DNA of 64,000 nt from Candidatus Dormiibacterota bacterium (GCA_003151935.1 PLYZ01000055.1:32782-96781); one strand, 5' to 3'; positions 52,441 through 61,280 are shown, counted from the first letter of the stretch. Made by a program: numbers and translations. Notes: generated from the sequence alone by a model not told the origin.

Positions 52441-54152
52441 ACCGACGTTGGAGCGGCGGAGATCGTGACCGAGGCGCAGGAGGATGTGGTCACCGTGTAA
52501 GGGATGCTGGTGTTGGTGTCATAGGCCTCGTCGCTGCCGGCGTCCTTGGCCCAGACCCCGAAGTACACGATGCCAGGTGCAGCCCCGGTGCTGTTCCAGT
52601 GGTATTGACCAGTCGTCGAGTAGGCCTGGATCAACTGCCAGTTGGTTTGCGAGGCGGGCCGCATCCAAAACTCGTAGAGCGGATTGGCGTTGGCGCAGGC
52701 GGAAGCGGACGCCGTGAACGTGACCTGGGTGCCGGACAGCTGAGGTGAGGCCGGGACGGCCGATATCGTCACCGAGCCGCAGGAACCCGAGCTGAGTACG
52801 AACGGGATGCTCACGTACGTGTCATAGGAAGCGGTGCTGGCGGCGTCCTTGGCCCAAACGCCGAGGTAGTACTGGCCCACTGCGTTCCCTGTCGTGTTCC
52901 AGCCGAACATATTGGAGGCTGTGTAGACCGGGTACGGTGGCGTGTCGGGTGGGTACTGCACCGCTGGGGAGAGCGGCATCCAGATGGTGCTCGAAGCTGC
53001 GCGGATCCAGAAGACGTAGAGCGGGTTCGGGTTGGCGCAGCCGCTGGCGTTTGCAGTGAGCGTCACCTGGCTGCCCACGTTCTGTGGTGATTGCGGCGTG
53101 GCCGTGAGAGTCACGCCTGTACAGGTGAGCGGATTTACCACGTACAGGACGCTGGCATTTGAATCGAAGGATTCGGCGCTCGCGGCGTCCTTCACCCACA
53201 CGCCGATGTAGTAGGAACCCGAGAGGCCCGTTGTGTCCCACTCGAATTGGTTGGCGGTCGAGTAGCTTCGCACCATGGTCCAGGTGCTCGACAGGGCAGG
53301 CCGCATCAAGAACTCATACAAGGGATTTGGATTGGTGCAGCTCGTCGAGGCCGTGAAGGTGACATGCGTGCCCGCTTTTTGCGGCGAGGCGGGTGCCGCG
53401 CCCAGGGTCACTGGAGAGCACAACGCAATCGTCACCATGTACTGGTAGATGGCGCTGACATCGGACGTGGCGGTCGAGCTGCTCGCGTCTTTTGCCCACA
53501 CCAAGATGTATGACGGCTCCTGGCGCGAGGTGTCCCACTGAAAGACGTTGTTGGTCGAGTAGGCCTGGACTGGTGTCCATACGAGTGCGTCGAAAGGCCG
53601 GATGAAAAATTCATACAGCGGGTTGGGATTCCAACACCCGGTCGCGTTGGCGGTGAACGTCACCGTGGTTCCGGAGCTCGTCTGGTAAGGGGGAGCCGCC
53701 GTCAGGGTCACCGCTCCGCATTGATTGAGCCGGCCCAGGTAGGTGTACTGGTCGCCAGGTTGGATTGGGCTTGTACCGTAGCCCGTGACCACGGTCACGT
53801 CCACCGTCCCCAGGCTGTGAGCCGGGGCGATCGCGGTGACCTGGGTATCCGACGCGACCAAGACGCTCCCCGACACCGTAGATCCAAACCACACGGTGGC
53901 TTGGCCGCCGGGGCCCGGCCGCGCAGTGAATCCGCAGCCCGTCACTGTGACCGAGGTGTTGCCGTCGAACGGACCGCGGTTGGGGCTGACGCTGTCAACC
54001 ACGGGGATTGCGCCATTGCCGTAGCCGGGCGTCCCGCAGAGGCTCGCGTTGGCGGCCGAGATGGTGACCGGCCGGATCAACAGAGAGCCGGCCACCAAGG
54101 CTGTGACCACGGCGATGCGGACCAGTTTGGACGCAATCGAGATGCTGACCAT
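52176..54152 (-). CDS. Secreted TIG-domain protein with five Cys-paired repeats
   Basis: 658 residues, start with GAAGGAGA upstream. Signal peptide about 1-34; a TIG/IPT-like domain at about 50-140 (VDSVSPNRGPFDGNTSVTVT, VTAIAPAHSLGTVDVTVVTG); then five tandem repeats with the same pattern as the amidase at 20220: leading Cys, FTA..GC, PLYEFWMRPAS..TW, W(N/D)T(S/T)G, YFGVWAKDA. The third repeat carries an insertion rich in Pro/Tyr. The last repeat is almost identical at DNA level to that of the next gene. Probably surface-exposed; no catalytic site seen. Confidence 0.82.
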   Translation of the reverse strand: MVSISIASKLVRIAVVTALVAGSLLIRPVTISAANASLCGTPGYGNGAIPVVDSVSPNRGPFDGNTSVTVTGCGFTARPGPGGQATVWFGSTVSGSVLVASDTQVTAIAPAHSLGTVDVTVVTGYGTSPIQPGDQYTYLGRLNQCGAVTLTAAPPYQTSSGTTVTFTANATGCWNPNPLYEFFIRPFDALVWTPVQAYSTNNVFQWDTSRQEPSYILVWAKDASSSTATSDVSAIYQYMVTIALCSPVTLGAAPASPQKAGTHVTFTASTSCTNPNPLYEFLMRPALSSTWTMVRSYSTANQFEWDTTGLSGSYYIGVWVKDAASAESFDSNASVLYVVNPLTCTGVTLTATPQSPQNVGSQVTLTANASGCANPNPLYVFWIRAASSTIWMPLSPAVQYPPDTPPYPVYTASNMFGWNTTGNAVGQYYLGVWAKDAASTASYDTYVSIPFVLSSGSCGSVTISAVPASPQLSGTQVTFTASASACANANPLYEFWMRPASQTNWQLIQAYSTTGQYHWNSTGAAPGIVYFGVWAKDAGSDEAYDTNTSIPYTVTTSSCASVTISAAPTSVVHSTSGGTHVTVTAAATGCTNSPRYEFWIRAASSSTWQMVQAYSPTPTYDWNSTGAGTGTVYIGVHVRDANSTAGYDVVASTPVTVT

Positions 54153-54289
54153 TTGGCAATCTCCTTCGGCTGGAAGCTGCAGACCACAGCATCTGCAATG
54201 ACGATTCGGAGCAGGAGGGCCGTTGGGCCTACTTTGTGCGGGACTCTAGCCAGGGAATGCGGCCGCTGGGCCTTCCCGGCGACAAGCTC

Positions 54290-54554
54290 CTAGGTGACTG
54301 TGACCGGGGTGCTGGCGACGACGTCGTAGCCGGCGGTGCTGTTGGCATCGCGAACATGAACGCCGATGTAAACGGTGCCTGTCCCGGCGCCGGTGCTGTT
54401 CCAGTCGTAGGTCGGGGTCGGGCTGTAGGCCTGAGCCATCTGCCAGGTGCTCGAGCTGGCGGCGCGGATCCAGAACTCATAGCGAGGGCTGTTCGTACAG
54501 CCCGTGGCCGCGGCGGTTGCGGTGACGTGGGTTCCGCCGCTGGTGCTGTGCACC
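54290..54554 (-). repeat. Near-identical 265-bp terminal repeat, copy 2
   Basis: Second copy of the duplicated C-terminal repeat, offset by 2114 bp from copy 1 and in the same orientation, covering the last repeat domain of the CAP-domain protein including its stop codon. Confidence 0.85.
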
Positions 54555-56653
54555 ACAGTGGTTGGCGCGGCGGACACTGTCGCCGACGCGCATGCCGCTG
54601 TCACCGAGTAAGCGGTGCTCATGGTTGTGTCGTAGGCCGCGCCGCTGCTCGCGTCTTTGGCCCAGACCCCGAAGTACACAATGCCCGCGGCTGCGCCCGT
54701 GCTGTTCCAGCGGTAGGTGTTGCCGGTCGAGTAAGCCTGGATCGTCTGCCATGTGGTCGAGCTCGCGGGTCGCATCACGAACTGGTAGAGCGGGCCGGGG
54801 TTGGTGCAGCCCGCAGCGGTCGCGGTGAATGTGACCTGCGTGCCGGTGGCCTGAGGTGAGGCCGGTGAGTCGGAGATCGTGACCGGGCCGCAGGAGGCGG
54901 CGTTCATCGCAAACGGGATGCTGGTGTTGGCGTCGTAGGCGCCGGGACTGCTCAAGTCCTTCACCCAGATCCCGAAGTAGATGGTCCCGGCGGCGGCGCC
55001 GGTGCTGTTCCAGTGGTACTGGGTGCTGGTCGAGTAGCCCTGGATCATCTGCCAGGTGCTCGAGCTGGCGGGCCGCATCCAGAACTCATAAAGCGGGTTG
55101 GGGCAGGTGGCAGCGGTGGCGGTGAACACGATCGGAGTACCGGCCATTAGCGGCGAGGCAGGCGCCGCCGATATCGTCGCCGCAGTGCAGGTCGTGCCGG
55201 TCACCGCGAAGGGAATGCTGACGTTGGCGTCATAGCTGTCCGTGCTGTCGCCGAGGATCCCCGAGCTGGTCGCATCCTTGGCCCAAACTCCGAAGTACAC
55301 GATGCCCGCTACAGCGCCGGTGCTGTTCCAGTGGAATTGATTGCCGGTCGAGTAGGCCTGAACCAGCTGCCATGTACTCTGCGAGGCCGGTCGCATCCAG
55401 AACTCGTACTGAGGGTTGGGGCTTGGGCAGGTCCCGACTCCTGTGAATGTGACCTGCGCTCCGGAGGCCTGCGGCGAGGCGGGCAATGCGGAGAGCGTCA
55501 CCGCGGTGCATGGCGTCGAGTACGTGTACTGATCGGCGGTCACGGTGGGCGTTGTGCCGGCGGAGGTTGTGACCGACACGTCGACCGTGCCCAACGCGTG
55601 CGCCGGACTGACCGCGGTGACGGTGGTGTCGTTGACGACCGAAAAACTTGTCGCCGGCAAGGTTCCGAATTTCACCGCCGTCGCGCCGGTGAAACCCGAC
55701 CCCGTGATCGTCACCGGGGTTGCGCCCGCGGGCAGGCCGCCCCTGGGCGACAGGGCTGTGATGCTGAAGAACGGTCCGACGGTGAAGGACCACGTGTACG
55801 GCGTGCCGTTGACCGTGAGGGCCACCGTGTATTTCACCCCGGCCACCAGGGGCTGCCTCGGGACGACGATCACCGCGCCCCGGCCGGTCAGGTCGCTGCC
55901 CACCCCTGGGCTGTTCGAGTCGATCACGCAGTGCGCGAGTGCAACTCCGTTGCCCGTGAAGGAGTGGACTGGGCCTGCGGTCGTGGCGACATTGCCCCCA
56001 ATCTGGATGAAGACAGGCAAGCCGGTGGGAACGCTGTAGCCCGAACACGCCTGGAGCGGGTCGGGGGACTCATTCCCGCTGTATGTGGTCAGCGGCTCCG
56101 AGGTGCCGTTGCCTGGGAAGTAGACCGGGTATTGACCACCAGTGAATGAATTGCCGCTCAGTGTGTCCAGGGCTGCGCCCTCTTGCCAGCCCGACTTGAC
56201 TTCCCGGTACGAGCCGAAGCCGGTCTGCGTGAGTCGTGGATCCATCATCCCCAAGGCGTGGAAGGGGGCCCCCATCCACCAATCGATCGCCTGGTCGTCG
56301 GTGGTGCTGGTCGTCGAGCTGACCTGGATGTTGCTGTGGCGGGCAGCCGTGTCTCCGGCGGTTGTGTAGTACGGAGTACCCGCTGTCTCGTAGTGGGTGA
56401 CCAGATCGTTCTTGACCATATAGAGGGCGTGGTTGTAGTCGCCGGCGCTCCAGGTGGTGTTCTCGGTCAGGGCCGTCACGCCCGCGTTGGCCCGCCAGCT
56501 GTTCAACGTGGCCAGCCAGCCGCTGCTCGCCACGGGCGCGGTGGTGAGGTGAACGGGAGCCGCTGCCGGCATCGCCGGTAGGGCGGCAAGGCAGAGGGCG
56601 CCCAGCAGCGGGATGGCGAGCCGGAAAAACAGGGATTTGGGCAAGGCCGACAA
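54290..56653 (-). CDS. Secreted CAP-domain protein with TIG domain and four Cys-paired repeats
   Basis: 787 residues. Signal peptide about 1-32; a CAP/SCP-PR1-like domain at about 45-190 (LATLNSWRANAGVTALTENT, DLVTHYETAGTPYYTT, DWWMGAPFHALGMMDPRLTQ); a beta domain; a TIG-like domain (ITALSPRGGLPAGATPVTIT); then four copies of the two-Cys repeat. CAP proteins are secreted with varied binding or hydrolytic roles. TTG start at 56653; upstream sequence is non-coding and includes a REP-like element at 56759. Confidence 0.83.
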   Translation of the reverse strand: MSALPKSLFFRLAIPLLGALCLAALPAMPAAAPVHLTTAPVASSGWLATLNSWRANAGVTALTENTTWSAGDYNHALYMVKNDLVTHYETAGTPYYTTAGDTAARHSNIQVSSTTSTTDDQAIDWWMGAPFHALGMMDPRLTQTGFGSYREVKSGWQEGAALDTLSGNSFTGGQYPVYFPGNGTSEPLTTYSGNESPDPLQACSGYSVPTGLPVFIQIGGNVATTAGPVHSFTGNGVALAHCVIDSNSPGVGSDLTGRGAVIVVPRQPLVAGVKYTVALTVNGTPYTWSFTVGPFFSITALSPRGGLPAGATPVTITGSGFTGATAVKFGTLPATSFSVVNDTTVTAVSPAHALGTVDVSVTTSAGTTPTVTADQYTYSTPCTAVTLSALPASPQASGAQVTFTGVGTCPSPNPQYEFWMRPASQSTWQLVQAYSTGNQFHWNSTGAVAGIVYFGVWAKDATSSGILGDSTDSYDANVSIPFAVTGTTCTAATISAAPASPLMAGTPIVFTATAATCPNPLYEFWMRPASSSTWQMIQGYSTSTQYHWNSTGAAAGTIYFGIWVKDLSSPGAYDANTSIPFAMNAASCGPVTISDSPASPQATGTQVTFTATAAGCTNPGPLYQFVMRPASSTTWQTIQAYSTGNTYRWNSTGAAAGIVYFGVWAKDASSGAAYDTTMSTAYSVTAACASATVSAAPTTVVHSTSGGTHVTATAAATGCTNSPRYEFWIRAASSSTWQMAQAYSPTPTYDWNSTGAGTGTVYIGVHVRDANSTAGYDVVASTPVTVT

Positions 56654-56758
56654 CTCTAAGCAAAACGCCCCGGGGTTCAGCCATCTTGCGCACCGAGACT
56701 CGTGGGTTGAGCTTGGGGGGCCGGTAAAGAATGGTTAACTTTGCCCTACGCCGCACCC

Positions 56759-56793
56759 GGCGCTTCGCGCCGACCTTCCCACATGGTGGGGAG
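56759..56793 (-). repeat. REP-like palindromic element, copy 2
   Basis: GGCGC-TTC-GCGCC (56759-56771), then CTTCCCAC-ATG-GTGGGGAG (56775-56793). This is the reverse complement of the 15759-15802 element with a few changes (one mismatch in the second stem). It lies immediately downstream of the PQQ-repeat gene stop. Confidence 0.65.
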
Positions 56794-56802
56794 GTGAATC
56801 GA

Positions 56803-59160
56803 TCAGGTCACCGTCACGGGGGTGCTGGCCACGGCGTCGTAGCTTGCCGTGCTGTTGGCGTCGCGGACATGGACTCCCAGATACACGGTTCCCGGGAGTG
56901 CTCCGGTGCTGTTCCAGTCGTAGGTCGCGCTCGTGCCATAGCCTTGCACCAGCTGCCAGGTGCTCGAGCTGGCGGGTCGCAGCCAGAACTCGTAGCGCGG
57001 GCTGTTAGTGCAGCCCGTGGCGGCGGCGGTGATGGTGACGTGCGTTCCGCTGCCATGCGCCACGCTGGTGGGTGAAGCGGAGATGCTCACCGAGGCGCAG
57101 GACGGGGTCGTCACGGTGACCGGTGTGCTCGCGACCGCGTCATAGGCGGCGGTGCTGTTGGCATCGCGCGCGTGGACTCCCAGGTAGACGGTGCCGGCGG
57201 CGGCCCCGGTGCTGTTCCAGTCGTAGGTGGCGCTCGTCCCATAGCTCTGCACCAGCTGCCATGTGCTCGATGTGGCGGGCCGCAGCCAGAACTCGTAGCG
57301 CGGGCTGCTCGTACAGCCCGTGGCGATGGCGGTGGCGGTGACATGGGTTCCGCTGCTCACGCTGGTTGGCAACGCCGAAACGGTCACCGACGCGCAGGAC
57401 GGCGCCGTCACAGTGACCGGGGTACTGGCGACGGCGTCGTAGGCGGCCGGGCTGCCCGCGTCCCGCGCGTGGACGCCGAGGTATACGGTGCCGGGGGCCG
57501 CGCCCGTGCTGTTCCAGTCGTAGGTCGCGCTCGTGCCGTACGCCTGCACCATCTGCCAGGTGCTCGATGTGGCGGGACGTACCCAGTACTCATAGAGCGG
57601 GGAGGTGGGACAGCCCGTGGCAACGGCGGTGACTGTGACATGAGTCCCACTGCTGACAGTGGTCGGCGCCGCGGAGACGGTCACCGACGAACAGCCGCTC
57701 ACCATGTTGAAGGACCGGATCACGTTGCCGGAGCCGGCGAAGATCTGCCCGCCGGCCTCACTTGGAGTGGAGAAGCGGCTGGCGCCGAAGTTGGCGCTGT
57801 GAAAGATCTGAGCGCCTGTCGTCGCGTTGAAGCCGTAAAGGCCCCCGCCGCTGGTGCTGATCGCCCAGACCGCACCACCGGCGACGATTGGCGACGACAT
57901 GGTGCCGAGGCCACCCACGTGCCAGGTCCCTGTCGCGTTGCAGGTGGCGTCGCAGCTGCTGAACGAAGGAGTCGATGTGTTGACGCTCAGGCTGACTATG
58001 CCGTTGCCCTCGCAGCTGAAGTAGACGCGGCCATAAGCGGACGCGATGGAGCCATACGATGCGGCGCTGTGGTCGCCGAGGCACACGTCGACACCGTTGT
58101 AAGGAGTGCGGCCGGGGTACAGCTGGCCGTCGGTGCCCCCGAGGTTCGTGGGATCCATGAGAAATCCCTGGCCGTACTTCCCCGTTGTGAACATGAGGCT
58201 CGGGCTGATGAGCACGGGACTAATCGACCCCAGGTCCTCGTCTGGACCACACCAGTTTGCGGACCAGTCCGGTGGCTGGAAGAACGATGTCGCCGCGCCA
58301 AGGGTTGGAGCGTTTCTGATCACCGAGTCGCTGTTCACGGCACCGCTGCAAGGGATCGCGTTGCCGGTGGCGAAGAAGACGTTGCCCGTCGAATCGTCGA
58401 CGACGACGCCTCCCGGCGCCCATATGCCCTCCGCGGTGGAGGGCGTTTCGTAAACAGCCACTGACGTGCTGCCGCTGGTCGGCACTCCGATCACCCAGCC
58501 GTGATAGGGCCCGCAGTCGCCGTCGCGACCGCCGAATGGAATGTACACATAGCCGTTGGCCAACCCCAGCGCGCCGCGCTGCTGCTGGATCGTCCAGTCC
58601 AGTCCAGTGCCTACCCCAGACGGGATCGTCGTGTCCATGACCACCAGGTGGCTCATCAGGTCGATGCCGAAGACGTGCCAAGCGCTATCTGCATTCAGGA
58701 TCTCCGAGACGTAGATGCGGCCCGCGGCGACATCTATGACGGGAGTGCTGATGATGCCGAGCGGGTTGACGTTGCCGCACTGGCCGGTGCCAATTGGGTG
58801 TGGCACGCCGACGTTCCTCGACCACACGATCGTGCCGTCCGACTGGTTGAGTGCGTACACAGTCCCCTGCAGGGTCGCGGCGAAGACGATGCCGTTGTAG
58901 ACCAGGGGCTCCGCATAGACGCTTCCGTCCAGGGTCGGTGAAACCCAGCCGGTCGTGGCGCCCGTCACCGCAGGCTGCGTGCTGTCGTAGCCGGTGCGGG
59001 CGTTGTCGTGGTGGTACACCGTCCAGCTGCCGCTGGGGGCGGCGGCGGTGGCCTTGGGTGCCGCGGCTGAGATGGGAGCCGGCCTTGCGGCGCCGACGGC
59101 TGGGGCCGAGCTGAGGACAAGCATCACGACAGCGGTCCCCGCGAGTCGCAGCACCTTCAA
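56803..59160 (-). CDS. Secreted PQQ-type beta-propeller protein with three Cys-paired repeats
   Basis: 785 residues. Signal peptide about 1-24; a propeller at about 45-500 built of PQQ-like blades (VYAEPLVYNGIVFAATLQGT, VYALNQSDGTIVWSRNVGV, GGLYGFNATTGAQIFHSANF); then three closely similar two-Cys repeats (YEFWLRPATSSTWQLVQSYG, DWNSTGAAAGTVYLGVHARD). No metal or quinone ligands were assigned, so an enzymatic role is not claimed. The TTG start is 4 bp after the stop of the O-antigen-ligase-family gene, indicating one operon. Confidence 0.83.
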   Translation of the reverse strand: MKVLRLAGTAVVMLVLSSAPAVGAARPAPISAAAPKATAAAPSGSWTVYHHDNARTGYDSTQPAVTGATTGWVSPTLDGSVYAEPLVYNGIVFAATLQGTVYALNQSDGTIVWSRNVGVPHPIGTGQCGNVNPLGIISTPVIDVAAGRIYVSEILNADSAWHVFGIDLMSHLVVMDTTIPSGVGTGLDWTIQQQRGALGLANGYVYIPFGGRDGDCGPYHGWVIGVPTSGSTSVAVYETPSTAEGIWAPGGVVVDDSTGNVFFATGNAIPCSGAVNSDSVIRNAPTLGAATSFFQPPDWSANWCGPDEDLGSISPVLISPSLMFTTGKYGQGFLMDPTNLGGTDGQLYPGRTPYNGVDVCLGDHSAASYGSIASAYGRVYFSCEGNGIVSLSVNTSTPSFSSCDATCNATGTWHVGGLGTMSSPIVAGGAVWAISTSGGGLYGFNATTGAQIFHSANFGASRFSTPSEAGGQIFAGSGNVIRSFNMVSGCSSVTVSAAPTTVSSGTHVTVTAVATGCPTSPLYEYWVRPATSSTWQMVQAYGTSATYDWNSTGAAPGTVYLGVHARDAGSPAAYDAVASTPVTVTAPSCASVTVSALPTSVSSGTHVTATAIATGCTSSPRYEFWLRPATSSTWQLVQSYGTSATYDWNSTGAAAGTVYLGVHARDANSTAAYDAVASTPVTVTTPSCASVSISASPTSVAHGSGTHVTITAAATGCTNSPRYEFWLRPASSSTWQLVQGYGTSATYDWNSTGALPGTVYLGVHVRDANSTASYDAVASTPVTVT

Positions 59161-59164
59161 TACG

Positions 59165-60463
59165 TCAACCTAAACGCTCGAAGGTCCGGTTTCCGGTCGC
59201 CTTCGGCAACAAAGTGCTGATCGCCGCGATCTCCAGGGCGGCCAGCATCCAGAACTCGACGGAAAGGTCGTTGCCGTAGTAGGGCGTGTCGAAAAGGCCG
59301 TGGACGGTGATCGCGACGAAGGCCGCCGCGGTGCCCCACAAGAGCGCCCTGGCGAACCCCTCTATTTTCGAGAACGAAGCCCAGCCTCGCCAGAGCAGCA
59401 TTCCGAGCAGCACCGCGAATGCGGCGAGCCCGAGCAGCCCAAGCTCGGCCCACATCGATAGAAAGATGTCATGCGCGTATAGCTCGGGCAGGCCTTTGGG
59501 CGTGGTGACGTACGGCTTCATCACGATCGCGTACCCGCGCAGCCCGGCGCCAAAGATCGGATGGTCGCGCAGCATGTGAAGGGTGTCGCTCCAGATCTGG
59601 AGCCGGCCCTCGAACGTGTTGTAGCGATAGTTGGGGTCGAACTGGTGGTACATGCGCTGCGAGATTTCCGGAATCTGCAGTAGGCCGATCGCGCCCACGA
59701 CCCCTGCACCCAACAGACCCAGCTTCAAGCGGCGGCGGCGGATGGTGACGATGGCGACGATGCCGAGCACGGCCAGCGTCAGCAGGCCGGCGCGCGACAG
59801 CGTGGCCACCAGCGAAGCGAGCAAGAAGGGCAGGCAGACGAGCGCCGCCATCCGGTCGCGCCTGTTGTCTGCGTAGAGAGCGAACCCTGCAGCGAGCGTG
59901 ACGGCCGGTTCGAGGAACATGGCCACCGAGTTCGGGCTCGTGTACAGCGCCTTGGGGGCGTTGCCGAGATCGATATCGGCGAGGCGCGTGGTGGCCAGCG
60001 CATGGACCCACGCGCCCAGATTCGCGATCGCAAACATGGTCGTTCCGGCCGCAAAGGCCGCCAGGACGATTCGGAAGTCGTCGGGCTTGCGCAGCAAATC
60101 CAGCGCCACATAGAAAAGGACGGCGGGCTCGATGAAGTAGGCGCGGTAGATGCCCAGCGCGCCGACGTGGTCGGGCGAGACGGCGATGCCGATCAGGCCG
60201 GCGAGCAGGAAGACCGCCATCGGAATCTCGAGCGGCGTGCGCGCCGGTCGCCAGCCGCGGGTCCGAAGGCGGCCGGCCGCCCACAGCACGACCGTGATGC
60301 TTATGAGGACCTCGAGCAGCGTGGTGGGGAGGGGGCCGACGTGGAAGCGCACCACGTACAGAGGGAGACACGCGACTGTCACCGCGAGGGCCAATCGGCT
60401 GTAGCGGATCAGCTGCGCCTCGGGAACCTCTATCGCCGTTGTCGCCATTCGGTCGGGACGCAT
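59165..60463 (-). CDS. O-antigen ligase / O-oligosaccharyltransferase family (Wzy_C) membrane protein
   Basis: 432 residues with about 11-12 helices. The periplasmic-loop signature is clear: EGRLQIWSDTLHMLRDHPIF and GAGLRGYAIVMKPY, then YAHDIFLSMWAELGLLGLAA. This superfamily includes WaaL ligases, Wzy polymerases and PglL-type protein O-oligosaccharyltransferases; sequence alone does not separate them. It is co-transcribed with the Ser/Thr-rich secreted repeat protein 4 bp downstream, which fits a protein-glycosylating role (inference). Confidence 0.85.
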   Translation of the reverse strand: MRPDRMATTAIEVPEAQLIRYSRLALAVTVACLPLYVVRFHVGPLPTTLLEVLISITVVLWAAGRLRTRGWRPARTPLEIPMAVFLLAGLIGIAVSPDHVGALGIYRAYFIEPAVLFYVALDLLRKPDDFRIVLAAFAAGTTMFAIANLGAWVHALATTRLADIDLGNAPKALYTSPNSVAMFLEPAVTLAAGFALYADNRRDRMAALVCLPFLLASLVATLSRAGLLTLAVLGIVAIVTIRRRRLKLGLLGAGVVGAIGLLQIPEISQRMYHQFDPNYRYNTFEGRLQIWSDTLHMLRDHPIFGAGLRGYAIVMKPYVTTPKGLPELYAHDIFLSMWAELGLLGLAAFAVLLGMLLWRGWASFSKIEGFARALLWGTAAAFVAITVHGLFDTPYYGNDLSVEFWMLAALEIAAISTLLPKATGNRTFERLG

Positions 60464-60571
60464 GATAACGACGCGTCGGTTACAAGCCCTGCATCCGCGC
60501 TACGCGGGGGAGCTTGCCACATGTGCCGTAACTCCACTTCGGATTTGCCCGCGATATGGCATTATGGAAAT

Positions 60572-60829
60572 ATGGCCAAGGTGAAGACGACACTTTCCAT
60601 CGACGCGGGCCTCATGCGGCAGGTGCGCGTCAGGGCGGCTCGCACGGGACGGCGTGACTCCGAGGTTTTGGAGGCTGCCTTACGCGAGGGCCTGGGGATC
60701 ATCGACCGCATCAGGGCAAAGGCCGGCCTGGCCGAGGAGGACGCGCATGATTTGGCGCACCGCGCAGTCCACGAAGGCAGGCTGACACGCCCATCCAGGA
60801 AATCGCCGTCCCGATCGTCCCGGTCCTGA
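60572..60829 (+). CDS. Ribbon-helix-helix antitoxin of a PIN module
   Basis: 85 residues from ATG 60572. KVKTTLSIDAGLMRQVRVRA is the DNA-binding strand and helix of Arc/MetJ-type antitoxins; the acidic and helical remainder would hold the toxin. A CATTAT hexamer begins 12 nt before the ATG. The PIN toxin gene follows after 7 bp. A longer in-frame reading from 60002 is antisense to the ligase gene and rejected. Confidence 0.8.
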   Translation: MAKVKTTLSIDAGLMRQVRVRAARTGRRDSEVLEAALREGLGIIDRIRAKAGLAEEDAHDLAHRAVHEGRLTRPSRKSPSRSSRS

Positions 60830-60836
60830 TCGCCGC

Positions 60837-61256
60837 TTGCAGATCGTCATCGATGCGGATTGCCTGATTGCCGGCGTCCTGGCCGCCTCGGGAGCGGCGT
60901 CACGACTCCTGGACCTCTGGCGCGAGGGCGTGTTCGAATTGATCGCCTGTCCGCAGCTTGTGGGCGAAGTTCGAAAGGCTCTCCGCGACTCCAGGATCTC
61001 GAGTCGGTACGGCATCACACCAGATGAGGTCGATGAATTCTGCAAGCGCCTCGAGGAGGAATCGATCTGGCTTGCCAATCCAATCGATCCGCCGAGGATG
61101 GTGCCCTCAGACAGCGGCGATGACTACCTCATCCAACTCGCAAAAGAGAGTCGCGCCGACGCCCTGGTTACGCGCGACCACCATTTCAATGGCATCGTCG
61201 TGCGCGGCCTTGAAATTCTTCCGCCGCGCGCGATCCTCCCTCGATTGGGTGTGTAG
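60837..61256 (+). CDS. PIN-domain toxin (COG1569-like)
   Basis: 139 residues, TTG start at 60837. PIN acidic residues: VIDADCLIAGVL, CPQLVGEVRKAL, SGDDYLIQLAKE and ALVTRDHHFNG. The pattern matches the putative toxin component, PIN family. PIN toxins cleave tRNA, rRNA or mRNA. Paired with the ribbon-helix-helix antitoxin at 60572. Confidence 0.83.
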   Translation: MQIVIDADCLIAGVLAASGAASRLLDLWREGVFELIACPQLVGEVRKALRDSRISSRYGITPDEVDEFCKRLEEESIWLANPIDPPRMVPSDSGDDYLIQLAKESRADALVTRDHHFNGIVVRGLEILPPRAILPRLGV

Positions 61257-61262
61257 ACCAGA

Positions 61263-61280
61263 TGTGCTACAAATAGCACA
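61263..61280. promoter_or_regulatory. Palindromic operator overlapping promoter and start of a Phd/PIN module
   Basis: TGTGCTA-CAAA-TAGCACA is a perfect 7-bp inverted repeat (61263-61280). Its centre contains TACAAA (61268-61273), a -10-like hexamer starting 12 nt before ATG 61280; TTGGGT (61245-61250) is 17 bp further upstream. The last base of the palindrome is the A of the ATG. Antitoxin binding here would block RNA polymerase directly. Confidence 0.7.

Noticed and set aside
55230..56149. Overlapping 272-codon frames on both strands within the CAP-domain gene
   Set aside because: Both are His/Arg/Gly-rich shadows of the 54290-56653 coding frame.
60002..60571. Plus-strand extension of the ribbon-helix-helix antitoxin
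   Set aside because: Antisense to the O-antigen-ligase-family gene; the antitoxin fold begins at ATG 60572, directly after its -10 element.
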